Shown here piece by piece: positions 42,571-50,291 of a stretch of 64,000 nt of DNA (the stretch's first letter is position 1; the number at the start of each line of letters is the position of its first letter). This stretch comes from an uncultured bacterium (GTDB lineage Bacteria; Krumholzibacteriota; Krumholzibacteriia; LZORAL124-64-63). Below the pieces are notes generated by a model. That model ran no database searches. It worked only from the letters and a program-made list of their open reading frames with translations, and was not told the DNA's origin. The position numbers and the translations under genes were made by a program. The DNA lies in contig CALMJK010000003.1 in the NCBI GenBank assembly GCA_937864225.1, positions 186,001 to 250,000 on the forward strand, in the 5' to 3' direction.

Positions 42571-43785
42571 GTGGCAACCACGACCTGGATTTGGAAGGGC
42601 CGCTCTCCGAAGGGCGAAATCCTCTCCGGCGAGTACGAGGCTTCCGCGAAGCAGGAAGTGTCCGAGTACCTGCGCAAACGGCGCATTATCATCACGACGA
42701 TCCGGAAGAAGCAGCGCGCGCTCACACTCTCCTTCTTGCGCGGAGGACGGATCCGTGTGCGTGACATGAGCGTGTTCACGCGCCAGTTCGCGACCATGGT
42801 CAACGCGGGCCTGCCCTTGGTGCAGTGTCTCGACATCCTGAGCAGGCAGATGGAGAAGCCTGTCTTCAAGCAGGTCGTGCAGCAAGTGATGATGGACGTC
42901 GAGAGCGGCTCGACGCTGGCCGAGGGCCTAGGGAAGCATCCGCGGGTGTTCTCCGATCTGTACACCAACATGGTGTCCGCGGGCGAGACCGGCGGTATTC
43001 TCGACACGATCCTGACCCGGCTCGCCGCGTATCTGGAAAAAGCGGACGCGTTGCAGCGCAAGGTCAAGGGCGCGATGACCTACCCCAGCATCGTGCTCTT
43101 CGTGGCCGTGGGCGCTACGGTCTTCATGCTGCTGTTCGTCATCCCGGTGTTCGCCAAGATGTTCTCCGACTTCGGTGGCGAACTGCCGGCGCCGACGCGC
43201 ATCGTCATGAATTTGTCCCAATTCCTGCAGAGCTACTGGTGGATGCTGTTGGCGGGCATCGTCGGCCTGGTGTTCCTGTTCAAGCGCTATCGTGCCAGCG
43301 CCAGCGGGCGTCTGCAGACGGACAAGCTGTCCTTGCGCGTCCCAATCATCGGCGACGTGTTGCGCAAATCGTCAGTGGCTCGTTTCACGCGCACGCTGGG
43401 CACTCTGGTCGGCGCAGGCGTGCCGATCTTGCAGGGGCTCGAGATCACGGCCAAGACGGCCGGCAACGTGGTGATTCAGAACGCGATCGTGCAGACCCAG
43501 AAGAGCATCAGCCAGGGTGACACGATCGCCGAGCCGCTGCGCCAGAGCGAAGTCTTCCCGCCGATGGTCGTGCAGATGATCGGCATCGGCGAACAGACCG
43601 GCGCGCTTGACGAGATGCTCAACAAGATCGCGGACTTCTACGACGACGAGGTGGACGCGGCGGTTGACGCGCTCACCGCCGCCATCGAGCCGATCATGAT
43701 CGTGGTCATGGGCGTCATGGTGGGTGGCATGCTGATCGCCATGTACCTGCCGATGTTCAAGATGGCCAATGTCATCGGCGGATGA
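42571..43785 (+). CDS. pilC: type IV pilus inner-membrane platform protein
   Basis: GspF-family platform protein of 404 residues that couples the ATPases to the growing pilus. It has an N-terminal cytoplasmic part with WKGRSPKGEILSGEYEA, then two GspF domains, each with FTRQFATMVNAGLPL-like and FTRTLGTLVGAGVPI segments, and three membrane helices (around IVLFVAVGATVFMLLFVIP, WWMLLAGIVGLVFLF and the C-terminal MIVVMGVMVGGMLIAMYLP). The GTG start follows GGGAGG. It ends inside the upstream region of pilS: its stop at 43783-43785 lies 19 bases before the pilS start. Confidence 0.95.
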   Translation: MATTTWIWKGRSPKGEILSGEYEASAKQEVSEYLRKRRIIITTIRKKQRALTLSFLRGGRIRVRDMSVFTRQFATMVNAGLPLVQCLDILSRQMEKPVFKQVVQQVMMDVESGSTLAEGLGKHPRVFSDLYTNMVSAGETGGILDTILTRLAAYLEKADALQRKVKGAMTYPSIVLFVAVGATVFMLLFVIPVFAKMFSDFGGELPAPTRIVMNLSQFLQSYWWMLLAGIVGLVFLFKRYRASASGRLQTDKLSLRVPIIGDVLRKSSVARFTRTLGTLVGAGVPILQGLEITAKTAGNVVIQNAIVQTQKSISQGDTIAEPLRQSEVFPPMVVQMIGIGEQTGALDEMLNKIADFYDDEVDAAVDALTAAIEPIMIVVMGVMVGGMLIAMYLPMFKMANVIGG

Positions 43786-43804
43786 TGAGGATCGGCGGGA
43801 GGTC

Positions 43805-45493
43805 ATGGACGCCTCCGCCGCGGATCCCTGCTTGAGCCGCGACGCCAGACGCTTGCTGGGGCTGCGGCTGCTCTTTGCCACGTTCATGGTGGGCACGGGC
43901 CTGCTGGTCGTGCGGCTCGGCACGCCGTGGGAAAACGCCGCGTGGCTGGTCGCCGGGATCGCCCTGCTCTACGCCAGCATCGGGGCGGCGTGGTGCGGCT
44001 TGCGGCGCGGCGCCGACCTCAGGCGGCTCGCCGTCTGGCAACTGGCCGCGGACGTGGCTTTCGTCAGCCTGCTCTGCCACCTCTCTGGGGCGGCCCCCTT
44101 CCGTGTGCTCTATTTCGTGCCGGTGCTGCTGGGAGCCCATTGCCTCGGCGCGCGCGGCTCCGTGCCCTTGGCGGTGTGGGCGGCGCTGGCGGTCGCGGCG
44201 GGACAGCTTGCGGCGCCGGCCGCCGGTTTCGACCAGGCAGCGGGCTCGTCCGGCGCGGTGGCGCTCGAGGTCCACTTCACCGTGTGCCTGCTGCTGCTGG
44301 TGGGCTGGGGCGCGGGGAGCGCGGCCGACCGAGTGGTGCGGCGCGAACACGAGGCGGCGCGGGCCGCCGCGCAGCTTCGGCGGGCGCGCATCGAAGTCAG
44401 CAACGTCCTGGACAACCTGAGCAGCGGTCTGCTCATCACCGATCGTGCCGGGAGTGTCACGACGCTCAACCCGGCGGCCGAGCGCATTCTCGGCGTCGCC
44501 GCCGAGGACGTGGCCGGTCGCGAGCTGGAAGACGCCCTCGGAGCCGCGTTGGGAGGACTGGCCGCGCCCATCCGCGCGGTTCTCACGGGCGGCCCCGCCC
44601 TGGGGCGAGGCGAACTGAAGATCGTGCGCTGGGACACGGTCGTGATGCCGCTGGGGCTGAGCGTGAGCCATCTGCGCGACGCGGCCGGCGAAGTGAGCGG
44701 CGCCATCGCCGTGTTCCAGGATCTCACGGAGGTCCAACGCATGCGCGAGCGGATTCGCGACGCGGATCGGCTCGCCGCCGTGGGGCAGATGGCGGCCAGC
44801 ATTGCGCACGAAATCCGCAACCCGCTGGGCAGCATCCGGGGCAGTGTGGAAATCCTCGCGGCCGAATTGCGGCTGGAGGGGCACCAGCAGCGCCTGTTGG
44901 AGTTGATCCTCAAGGAAAGCAGTCGTGTCAACACGATCATCAACGAATTCCTCGCCTTCGCCAGGCTGCGCCCGCCGAACCGGCGTCCCGTCGCGGTCGG
45001 ACCCTTTCTGGAAGGCGTGACGCTGCAGGTGCGCCAGCAGGTCGCGTTCAAGGGCGGCGGCGTGCAGGTCGAAATGCGGGCCGCCGAACCCGCGCTGCTG
45101 GTCTCGCTCGACGCCGAACAGATGACGCAACTGTTCTTGAACCTGGCCTTGAACGCGTGCGAAGCGATGGAGTACGCAGGCCGGCTCGTGCTGACGGCGT
45201 CGGCCGCCGCGGGCAGTGGTTGCTGCGAGTTCGCCGTTCTCGACACCGGTCCCGGACTGAGCGATGAGGCGCGCGAGAATCTCTTCGCCCCCTTCTTCAC
45301 GACGAAAAAGGAGGGGACCGGTCTTGGTCTGCCGATGGTGGCGCGCATCGCGCACGCCCACGAGGGCACGGTGGAAGTGGGCACGTCGCAAGCGGGCGGG
45401 GCGGAATTCCGGGTGCGGATTCCGCTGGCGCAGACGTCCGCGGAGCCCCAGGTCGAGACGGCGACGTTGCCGGAACCGGTCGCCGTGGGCTGA
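43805..45493 (+). CDS. pilS: PilS-type sensor histidine kinase
   Basis: Membrane sensor kinase of 562 residues. About six hydrophobic helices occupy residues 15-180, without a large periplasmic loop, as in Pseudomonas PilS. A PAS domain follows (VLDNLSSGLLITDRAG, LNPAAERILGV). The HisKA phospho-acceptor is His in SIAHEIRNPLGS near residue 335, and the ATPase part has the N box (LFLNLALNACEAM), G1 (DTGPGLS) and G2 (GTGLGLPMV). The ATG at 43805 is preceded by GGGAGGTC, which is why I prefer it over an ATG 36 bases earlier. Directly followed by its response regulator. In known systems PilS senses pilin in the membrane. Confidence 0.9.
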   Translation: MDASAADPCLSRDARRLLGLRLLFATFMVGTGLLVVRLGTPWENAAWLVAGIALLYASIGAAWCGLRRGADLRRLAVWQLAADVAFVSLLCHLSGAAPFRVLYFVPVLLGAHCLGARGSVPLAVWAALAVAAGQLAAPAAGFDQAAGSSGAVALEVHFTVCLLLLVGWGAGSAADRVVRREHEAARAAAQLRRARIEVSNVLDNLSSGLLITDRAGSVTTLNPAAERILGVAAEDVAGRELEDALGAALGGLAAPIRAVLTGGPALGRGELKIVRWDTVVMPLGLSVSHLRDAAGEVSGAIAVFQDLTEVQRMRERIRDADRLAAVGQMAASIAHEIRNPLGSIRGSVEILAAELRLEGHQQRLLELILKESSRVNTIINEFLAFARLRPPNRRPVAVGPFLEGVTLQVRQQVAFKGGGVQVEMRAAEPALLVSLDAEQMTQLFLNLALNACEAMEYAGRLVLTASAAAGSGCCEFAVLDTGPGLSDEARENLFAPFFTTKKEGTGLGLPMVARIAHAHEGTVEVGTSQAGGAEFRVRIPLAQTSAEPQVETATLPEPVAVG

Positions 45494-45585
45494 TCGGACA
45501 GAGGAGACGAATTCTATTCAAGCTGCGGCGCGCGCGACCGATTCAGCGTCTGATCCACACGCGCCGCACCGTCAGGGAGGCATAG

Positions 45586-47061
45586 ATGGCCGACGGCAGG
45601 ATCTTGGTGGTGGACGACGAGGAGTCGATGTGCCAGTACCTCCAGATCCTTCTGGAGAGGGAGGGGTACGCCGTTGGCACGGCGGGCTCCGGCGCCGATG
45701 CCCTGCGCATGATGGAGGAGCGCCCGTATGACGTGGTGCTGACCGACATCACGATGCCGCGCATGGACGGCATCCAGCTCCTGAAGGGCGTGAAGGGGAT
45801 CGATCCGCACATTCCGGTCATCATGTTGACCGCCTACGCCAGCGAACGCTCGGCCATCGATGCCGTGAATCTTGGCGCGTTCGCCTATCTGCAGAAGCAC
45901 TGCAAGAACGACGAGATCCGGGTCGCGGTGCGCAACGCGCTGGCGCTGCGGCGAGTTCAGGCCGAGAACTGGCAGCTCAAGCGTGAACTCAGGCGCAAGC
46001 GCGGCAAGCTGCGCATCATCGGCCAGAGCCCCAGCATGCTGGCGGTCTTCAAGATGGTGGACAAGATCGCCGCCACGCCCGCGACCGTTCTGATCAACGG
46101 CGAGAGCGGGACGGGCAAGGAACTCGTGGCGCAGGCCATCCACGAGCGCAGCGAACGGGCCAGCGGACCCTTTGTCGCGATCAACTGCGGAGCCATTCCG
46201 GAAACGCTGCTCGAGAGTCAGCTCTTCGGTCACGTCAAGGGAGCCTTCACGAGCGCCGATCGCGATCACGACGGCTTCTGCCGCCAGGCCGAGGGCGGCA
46301 CGATCTTCCTGGACGAGATCGGCGAGACCCCGCACGTGATCCAGGTCAAGCTCCTGCGCATGCTGCAAGAGCGCGAGATCTATCCGGTGGGTTCCAGCAA
46401 GTCGGTGAAGGTCGATTTGAGAGTGATCGCCGCGACCAATCGCGACCTCGAGGCGGACGTGGCCGCGGGACGCTTCCGCACGGATCTTTACTACCGACTG
46501 AACGTCATTCCGTTGCATCTGCCCGCGCTGCGCGAGCGGAGCGACGACGTCCCGCTGCTGCTCGACAATTTCCTGCGCAATCACATGCATGGCTACGCGG
46601 GCAATCTGGGCGCGGCGCTCGAGGACGCGGCGCTGCGCTGCCTGCAAGCCTATGACTGGCCCGGCAACGTGCGCGAACTGGAGAACGTGATCGAGCGGGC
46701 ATGCATCATCCGCGAGGGAGATCGCATCCGCGTGACGGACCTGCCGGAGGCCCTGCGTCGGCCTGGCGCCTGCGTGGCGCCGATCGACAATCTGCTCGGC
46801 AGCCACGTCCCGCTCGAGGACGTGGAAAGGGCTCACATCCTGCAGGTGCTGGAGAGCGTCGGCGGGCACAAGAAGCGGGCCGCCGAGATTCTGCAGATCA
46901 ATCCGTCGACTCTTTACCGCAAGTTGATCCGCTACGGAGTGGCCGCGCCTGGCGCCGAGGACGAGCCGGGCGATGACGCCAATGTCCCCTCCGATTTCGC
47001 CGCCGAGATCGAGCACCAGGCTCTGGTCGGCACCGATGGCGACACGTTGGAGGGGCAATAG
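45586..47061 (+). CDS. pilR: PilR-type sigma-54-dependent response regulator
   Basis: NtrC-family activator of 491 residues. The receiver domain holds the acidic pocket VVDDEES, the phospho-acceptor Asp in VLTDITMPRMDG (about residue 54), and a Lys in YLQKHCK where most relatives have Lys-Pro. The AAA+ core has Walker A GESGTGKE, the sigma-54-contacting loop written GAFTSA instead of the usual GAFTGA, Walker B GGTIFLDEIGE, and R-finger region. The C-terminal Fis-type helix-turn-helix is GGHKKRAAEILQINPSTLYR, followed by an acidic tail of about 45 residues. PilR activates pilA from a sigma-54 promoter in Pseudomonas and Myxococcus; a near-perfect such promoter lies just downstream (47204-47219). 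Confidence 0.93.
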   Translation: MADGRILVVDDEESMCQYLQILLEREGYAVGTAGSGADALRMMEERPYDVVLTDITMPRMDGIQLLKGVKGIDPHIPVIMLTAYASERSAIDAVNLGAFAYLQKHCKNDEIRVAVRNALALRRVQAENWQLKRELRRKRGKLRIIGQSPSMLAVFKMVDKIAATPATVLINGESGTGKELVAQAIHERSERASGPFVAINCGAIPETLLESQLFGHVKGAFTSADRDHDGFCRQAEGGTIFLDEIGETPHVIQVKLLRMLQEREIYPVGSSKSVKVDLRVIAATNRDLEADVAAGRFRTDLYYRLNVIPLHLPALRERSDDVPLLLDNFLRNHMHGYAGNLGAALEDAALRCLQAYDWPGNVRELENVIERACIIREGDRIRVTDLPEALRRPGACVAPIDNLLGSHVPLEDVERAHILQVLESVGGHKKRAAEILQINPSTLYRKLIRYGVAAPGAEDEPGDDANVPSDFAAEIEHQALVGTDGDTLEGQ

Positions 47062-47203
47062 ATGGGCTGGTCGTCCGGTTCCGGGGCGCGTCATGCAACC
47101 TGCAAGGCAGGGCGTGCCGCATTCCGGGACCGGCCGTCGGCGCCGGCCGCGGCAAGCGGCGCATTCACAGAGAGATGACGGTGGGAACCGCCGCGAAGCC
47201 CGA

Positions 47204-47219
47204 TGGCACGGACATTGCA
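47204..47219 (+). promoter_or_regulatory. sigma-54 promoter of pilA
   Basis: TGGCACGGACATTGCA is a full match to the -24/-12 consensus TGGCAC-N5-TTGCA, with GG and GC ten bases apart. Transcription would begin near 47230, leaving a leader of about 90 bases before the pilA start. The promoter lies in the 257-base gap between pilR and pilA. Confidence 0.85.
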
Positions 47220-47318
47220 GACAACCCTGCGATTTGTCATCGGTCTGTTGCAAAGGGGCTCGAGACCGTCTCCAGGCGAGGGCGAGGTCGAAAGCGACCG
47301 CAGAAGGAGGTCACACTC

Positions 47319-47753
47319 GTGTTCAACCGCAAGGGCTTCACTCTGATCGAACTCATGATCGTTGTCGTGATCATCGGCATCCTGGCCGCCATCGCGATCC
47401 CGAACTTCATCAACATGCAGTCCCGCGCGAAGGAGGCCTCGGTCAAGTCGAACTGCCACACCGTGCAGCTCGCGGCCGAGGACTTCTCGGTGCAGAACGA
47501 TGGCGTGTACGCCGCCAGCACGGCCGACGCATTGCCCAACGGCGATACGATGGTCACCCTGCTGCCCGGCGGCGCTCTGCTCGAGAATCCGTTCACGAAG
47601 GCTGCGACCGAGCCCATCGATGCCGCGGCGGCGACCGCGGGCCAGACCGGCTATCTGCCGGTGGACCCCGACGGCGACGGCATCTGGGACGGCTATTCGA
47701 TCACCGGCTTCGGGCGTGAGGCGACGATCATCACGCTGACCAGCGGCCAGTAG
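47319..47753 (+). CDS. pilA: type IV pilin (major pilin candidate)
   Basis: A 144-residue pilin. The prepilin leader is MFNRKG, cleaved before Phe; the mature N-terminus is FTLIELMIVVVIIGIL with Glu at position 5. A conserved helix (NFINMQSRAKEASVKSNC) leads to the globular part. Near the C-terminus is DPDGDGIWDG, with Asp spacing like a calcium-binding loop, followed by GYSITGFGRE and a short tail. I take the GTG at 47319 because AAGGAGGT lies eight bases before it and the leader has the expected length; an in-frame ATG at 47175 would place the promoter inside the gene. Probably the main subunit of the fibre; first gene after a perfect sigma-54 promoter. Confidence 0.93.
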   Translation: MFNRKGFTLIELMIVVVIIGILAAIAIPNFINMQSRAKEASVKSNCHTVQLAAEDFSVQNDGVYAASTADALPNGDTMVTLLPGGALLENPFTKAATEPIDAAAATAGQTGYLPVDPDGDGIWDGYSITGFGREATIITLTSGQ

Positions 47754-47767
47754 TCCGCTTCGATCGA

Positions 47768-47794
47768 GGGCGGGGCCCCCACGGGGCCCCGCCC
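47768..47794 (+). terminator. strong GC hairpin between the two pilin genes
   Basis: GGGCGGGGCCCC (47768-47779) and GGGGCCCCGCCC (47783-47794) form a perfect 12-base stem with a CAC loop. It lies 15 bases after the pilA stop. No T-run follows, so it may act as a partial terminator or mRNA-3'-end stabiliser that makes pilA more abundant than the second pilin. Confidence 0.55.
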
Positions 47795-47845
47795 CAGCCT
47801 CGTACCTGCCGCGTTCGGCTGCCGGGGCACAGAAGGGCGGGCACC

Positions 47846-48289
47846 ATGAAGCGCAGCAAGCGAGCCGCCGGTTTCACCATCATCGAACTCATGATCGTCT
47901 GCGTCATCCTGGGCATCCTGGCCACCCTCGTGATCTCCTGCTACTTGAACCTGCAGTCACGCTCCAAGGAGGCGAGCGTGAAGGCCAACTGCCGCACGGT
48001 GCAACTGGCGGCCGAGGACTTCGCCGTGCAGAACGACGGCGTCTACGCGGCCAGCCTGGCCGACGCGCTGGCCGGCGGCGCCACGATCGTCGATCTGCTG
48101 CCCGGCGGCGTGCCGCTCCAGAATCCGTTCACCAGGGCCCCGAGCGAGCCGATCGACGGCGCGGCGGCGGCGGTGGGCGAGACCGGCTACGCCGCGGTGG
48201 ACGTGGACGGGGACGGCGTCTTCGACGGTTATGCGATCACGGGCTTCGGCTATGAGGATTTGGTGCTGACGCTCACCAGCGGTCAGTGA
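47846..48289 (+). CDS. second type IV pilin, paralogue of pilA
   Basis: A 147-residue pilin clearly duplicated from the preceding gene: the segments LQSRSKEASVKANCRTVQLA and AEDFAVQNDGVYAASLADAL match it almost residue for residue, as does the C-terminal DVDGDGVFDG loop and TLTSGQ end. It has a nine-residue leader (MKRSKRAAG), then FTIIELMIVCVILGIL with Glu5. It differs by two Cys in the transmembrane helix and by Ser-Cys-Tyr where pilA has Pro-Asn-Phe. The ATG follows GAAGGGCGGG. No sigma-54 site of its own is visible, so it probably depends on read-through from pilA. It may be a minor or alternative pilin. Confidence 0.88.
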   Translation: MKRSKRAAGFTIIELMIVCVILGILATLVISCYLNLQSRSKEASVKANCRTVQLAAEDFAVQNDGVYAASLADALAGGATIVDLLPGGVPLQNPFTRAPSEPIDGAAAAVGETGYAAVDVDGDGVFDGYAITGFGYEDLVLTLTSGQ

Positions 48290-48302
48290 ACGCCTTCACG
48301 GC

Positions 48303-48318
48303 TGGCATTCCCATTGCA
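48303..48318 (+). promoter_or_regulatory. sigma-54 promoter of the ABC transporter-pilD operon
   Basis: TGGCATTCCCATTGCA matches TGGCAC-N5-TTGCA at all but one position, with GG and GC ten bases apart, 14 bases after the second pilin stop. Transcription would start near 48329, about 107 bases before the ATPase gene. Confidence 0.75.
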
Positions 48319-48435
48319 AAACGCCAGAAGCGCCCGCGCTAACCGAAGGCCAGTCAAGGCTGGCGGCCGGGGGCCGGTCGGTTTTCGGCCGGCGGCGGCA
48401 GTTTCGCGGGCAGCGGAACCAGCCCGGGAGGGGAC

Positions 48436-49524
48436 ATGTCGCAGCGCCAGGGAGCCGGGAACGCCGGCGCGGAAGTGGAGGCCGGTTGCCGGATCGCAGG
48501 TCTGGTGAAGTCGTACCGGACCGGTTTCTGGGGCAGGCGGCGCCCGGCGGTGGCCGGGATATCGTTCACGGTCGCGCGGGCGACCGTCACGGGCCTGCTG
48601 GGGCACAACGGAGCTGGCAAGACCACGACGCTCAAGGCGATTCTCGATCTGGTTCGCCCCGACGCCGGCCGGATCGAAATCCTGGGTCGGGACCACCACG
48701 ATCGCCGGGCCCGCGCCCGGGTGGGCTATCTGCCGGAATCGCCTTACTTCCACGACTACCTGAGCGCCGCCGAATTGCTGGATTATTACGGCAGGCTGTG
48801 CGACATGCCGGCGCGCGAGCGTCCGCGCCGCGCCCTGGAAGTTCTCGGCCTGGTCGGCATGGCGCAGCACGCGCGCACCCCCTTGCGAAAATTCTCCAAG
48901 GGCATGTTGCAGCGAGTGGGCTTGGCCCAGGCGCTGCTGCACGACCCGGACCTGCTGGTGCTCGACGAGCCAATGTCCGGCTTGGATCCGCTGGGACGGC
49001 GTGAGGTGCGCGACCTGTTGGGGGAACTGCGGCAGCGCGGCAAGACAATCCTGCTCTCCTCGCACATCGTGCCCGATATCGAGGCGTTGGCTGACGAGGT
49101 CGTGATGCTGCAGGAAGGACGGATCGCCGGCGTGCACGACCTGCGCGTCGGCGCCGCGCCCACCTTCGAGGTGCGGCTGGACGGTCTGCCGTCCGATCGC
49201 CGGGTCGCGGACCTGCTGGCGGGGGCGCCGCGTCGCGCGCCGAGCGGTCGCCGGGACGGCGTATGCGTCCAGGTCGCCGATTTGCCGCGGTTGCGCGTGC
49301 TGTTGGCCCTGTGCGCCGACGAAGGGATCGAGGTGCTGGCCGTGCAATCGCGCCACGGGGGGCTGGAGGATGCGTTCCTCAGGGCGCTGGGCGTGGCTCG
49401 CGATCCCGCGGTCGGCCTGATGTCGCGCCGGGCGCCGGACGCGACGAGCGAGGCGAGCCGGACGGCCGAGATCGTGCGGCTGGAGGCCGAACTGTCGGGC
49501 GCGGGCGAGGGAGGACGGCGATGA
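48436..49524 (+). CDS. ABC transporter ATP-binding protein of the pilus locus (PilH-like by position)
   Basis: A 362-residue ATPase. The ABC domain has Walker A GHNGAGKTTT, Q-loop region, signature FSKGMLQRV, Walker B LLVLDEPMSGLDPLG and H-loop SSHIV. A C-terminal extension of about 120 residues follows, which binds neither ATP nor membrane by sequence. The overall type is that of ABC-2 exporters, close to NodI/CcmA-like ATPases. The overlap with the permease gene (ATGA) shows they form one unit. In Myxococcus xanthus the same position, between pilA and pilD, holds pilG-pilH-pilI, with an ABC ATPase and permease required for pilus assembly; by position and type this is the PilH counterpart. 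Substrate unknown. Confidence 0.85.
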   Translation: MSQRQGAGNAGAEVEAGCRIAGLVKSYRTGFWGRRRPAVAGISFTVARATVTGLLGHNGAGKTTTLKAILDLVRPDAGRIEILGRDHHDRRARARVGYLPESPYFHDYLSAAELLDYYGRLCDMPARERPRRALEVLGLVGMAQHARTPLRKFSKGMLQRVGLAQALLHDPDLLVLDEPMSGLDPLGRREVRDLLGELRQRGKTILLSSHIVPDIEALADEVVMLQEGRIAGVHDLRVGAAPTFEVRLDGLPSDRRVADLLAGAPRRAPSGRRDGVCVQVADLPRLRVLLALCADEGIEVLAVQSRHGGLEDAFLRALGVARDPAVGLMSRRAPDATSEASRTAEIVRLEAELSGAGEGGRR

Positions 49525-50291
49525 TGGGGCATGTGCACGCCGTGGCGCTGAACACCTTCCGCGAAACCGCGCGCGACCGGGTTTTCTATCTGGTCGCCGC
49601 CTTTGGCCTGCTGCTGATCGCCAGCAGCGCCGTGCTATCTCCGTTGGCGATCGGGGCGCAGGGCAAGATCGTCGCGGACGTGGGGTTGAGCGCCTTGACC
49701 CTTTTCGGCCTGCTGGTCGTGGTGTTCGTGGGCAGCGGGATGGTGCACAAGGAGATCGACAAGCGGACGATCACGACGGTGCTCGCCAGGCCGGTTTCCC
49801 GCCGGAGCTATGTCGCCGGCAAGTACTGCGGACTGGTGTTGACCCTGCTGTGCATGCTCGCCGTCATGGAGGTTCTCTTTGTCCTCGTGTCCTTCGTGAC
49901 GCCCGCCGAATTGCACGCGGGCTACGCGCTTGCCTTCTACTTCGCCTTTCTCGAACTGGCCGTGGTCACCGCCGCGGCCGTGCTGCTGTCGACGCTGGTG
50001 TCGCCGCTGTTGACGGCCGTGTTGACGCTGGCCCTGTTCGGCGTGGGGCACGTCAGCGGTGATTTGAAGGCCTTCGGCGAATTGGCGGGGAATCAGACGC
50101 TGCGCGCGGCCATGCAGGTCGTCTATTGCGTCCTGCCGAACCTCGAGTTCTTCAACATTCGCGGGGCCGTGGTGCACGGCGAGCCCGTGTCCGGCGCCCA
50201 TGTCGGCCTGGCCTCCGTGTACGCGGCGGCCTGGATCGCGCTGTTGCTTCTGCTCTCGGGCGCGATCTTCGCGCGCAAGGAATTGAAATGA
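49521..50291 (+). CDS. ABC-2 type permease of the pilus locus (PilI-like by position)
   Basis: A 256-residue membrane protein with about six helices (VFYLVAAFGLLLIAS, ALTLFGLLVVVFVGSGMV, LVLTLLCMLAVMEVLFVLV, LELAVVTAAAVLLSTL, LLTAVLTLALFGVG and a C-terminal WIALLLLLSGAIF). The segment VHKEIDKRTITTVLARPVSR between helices is typical of ABC-2 permeases. The start overlaps the ATPase stop by four bases and its own stop overlaps the next start by four. It pairs with the ATPase upstream and corresponds by position and type to Myxococcus PilI. Confidence 0.83.
   Translation: MMGHVHAVALNTFRETARDRVFYLVAAFGLLLIASSAVLSPLAIGAQGKIVADVGLSALTLFGLLVVVFVGSGMVHKEIDKRTITTVLARPVSRRSYVAGKYCGLVLTLLCMLAVMEVLFVLVSFVTPAELHAGYALAFYFAFLELAVVTAAAVLLSTLVSPLLTAVLTLALFGVGHVSGDLKAFGELAGNQTLRAAMQVVYCVLPNLEFFNIRGAVVHGEPVSGAHVGLASVYAAAWIALLLLLSGAIFARKELK

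Noticed and set aside
47175-47753. Upstream ATG as start of pilA.
   Set aside because: It would place the sigma-54 promoter inside the coding region and create a 54-residue prepilin leader. The GTG at 47319 has an ideal ribosome site and a normal leader.
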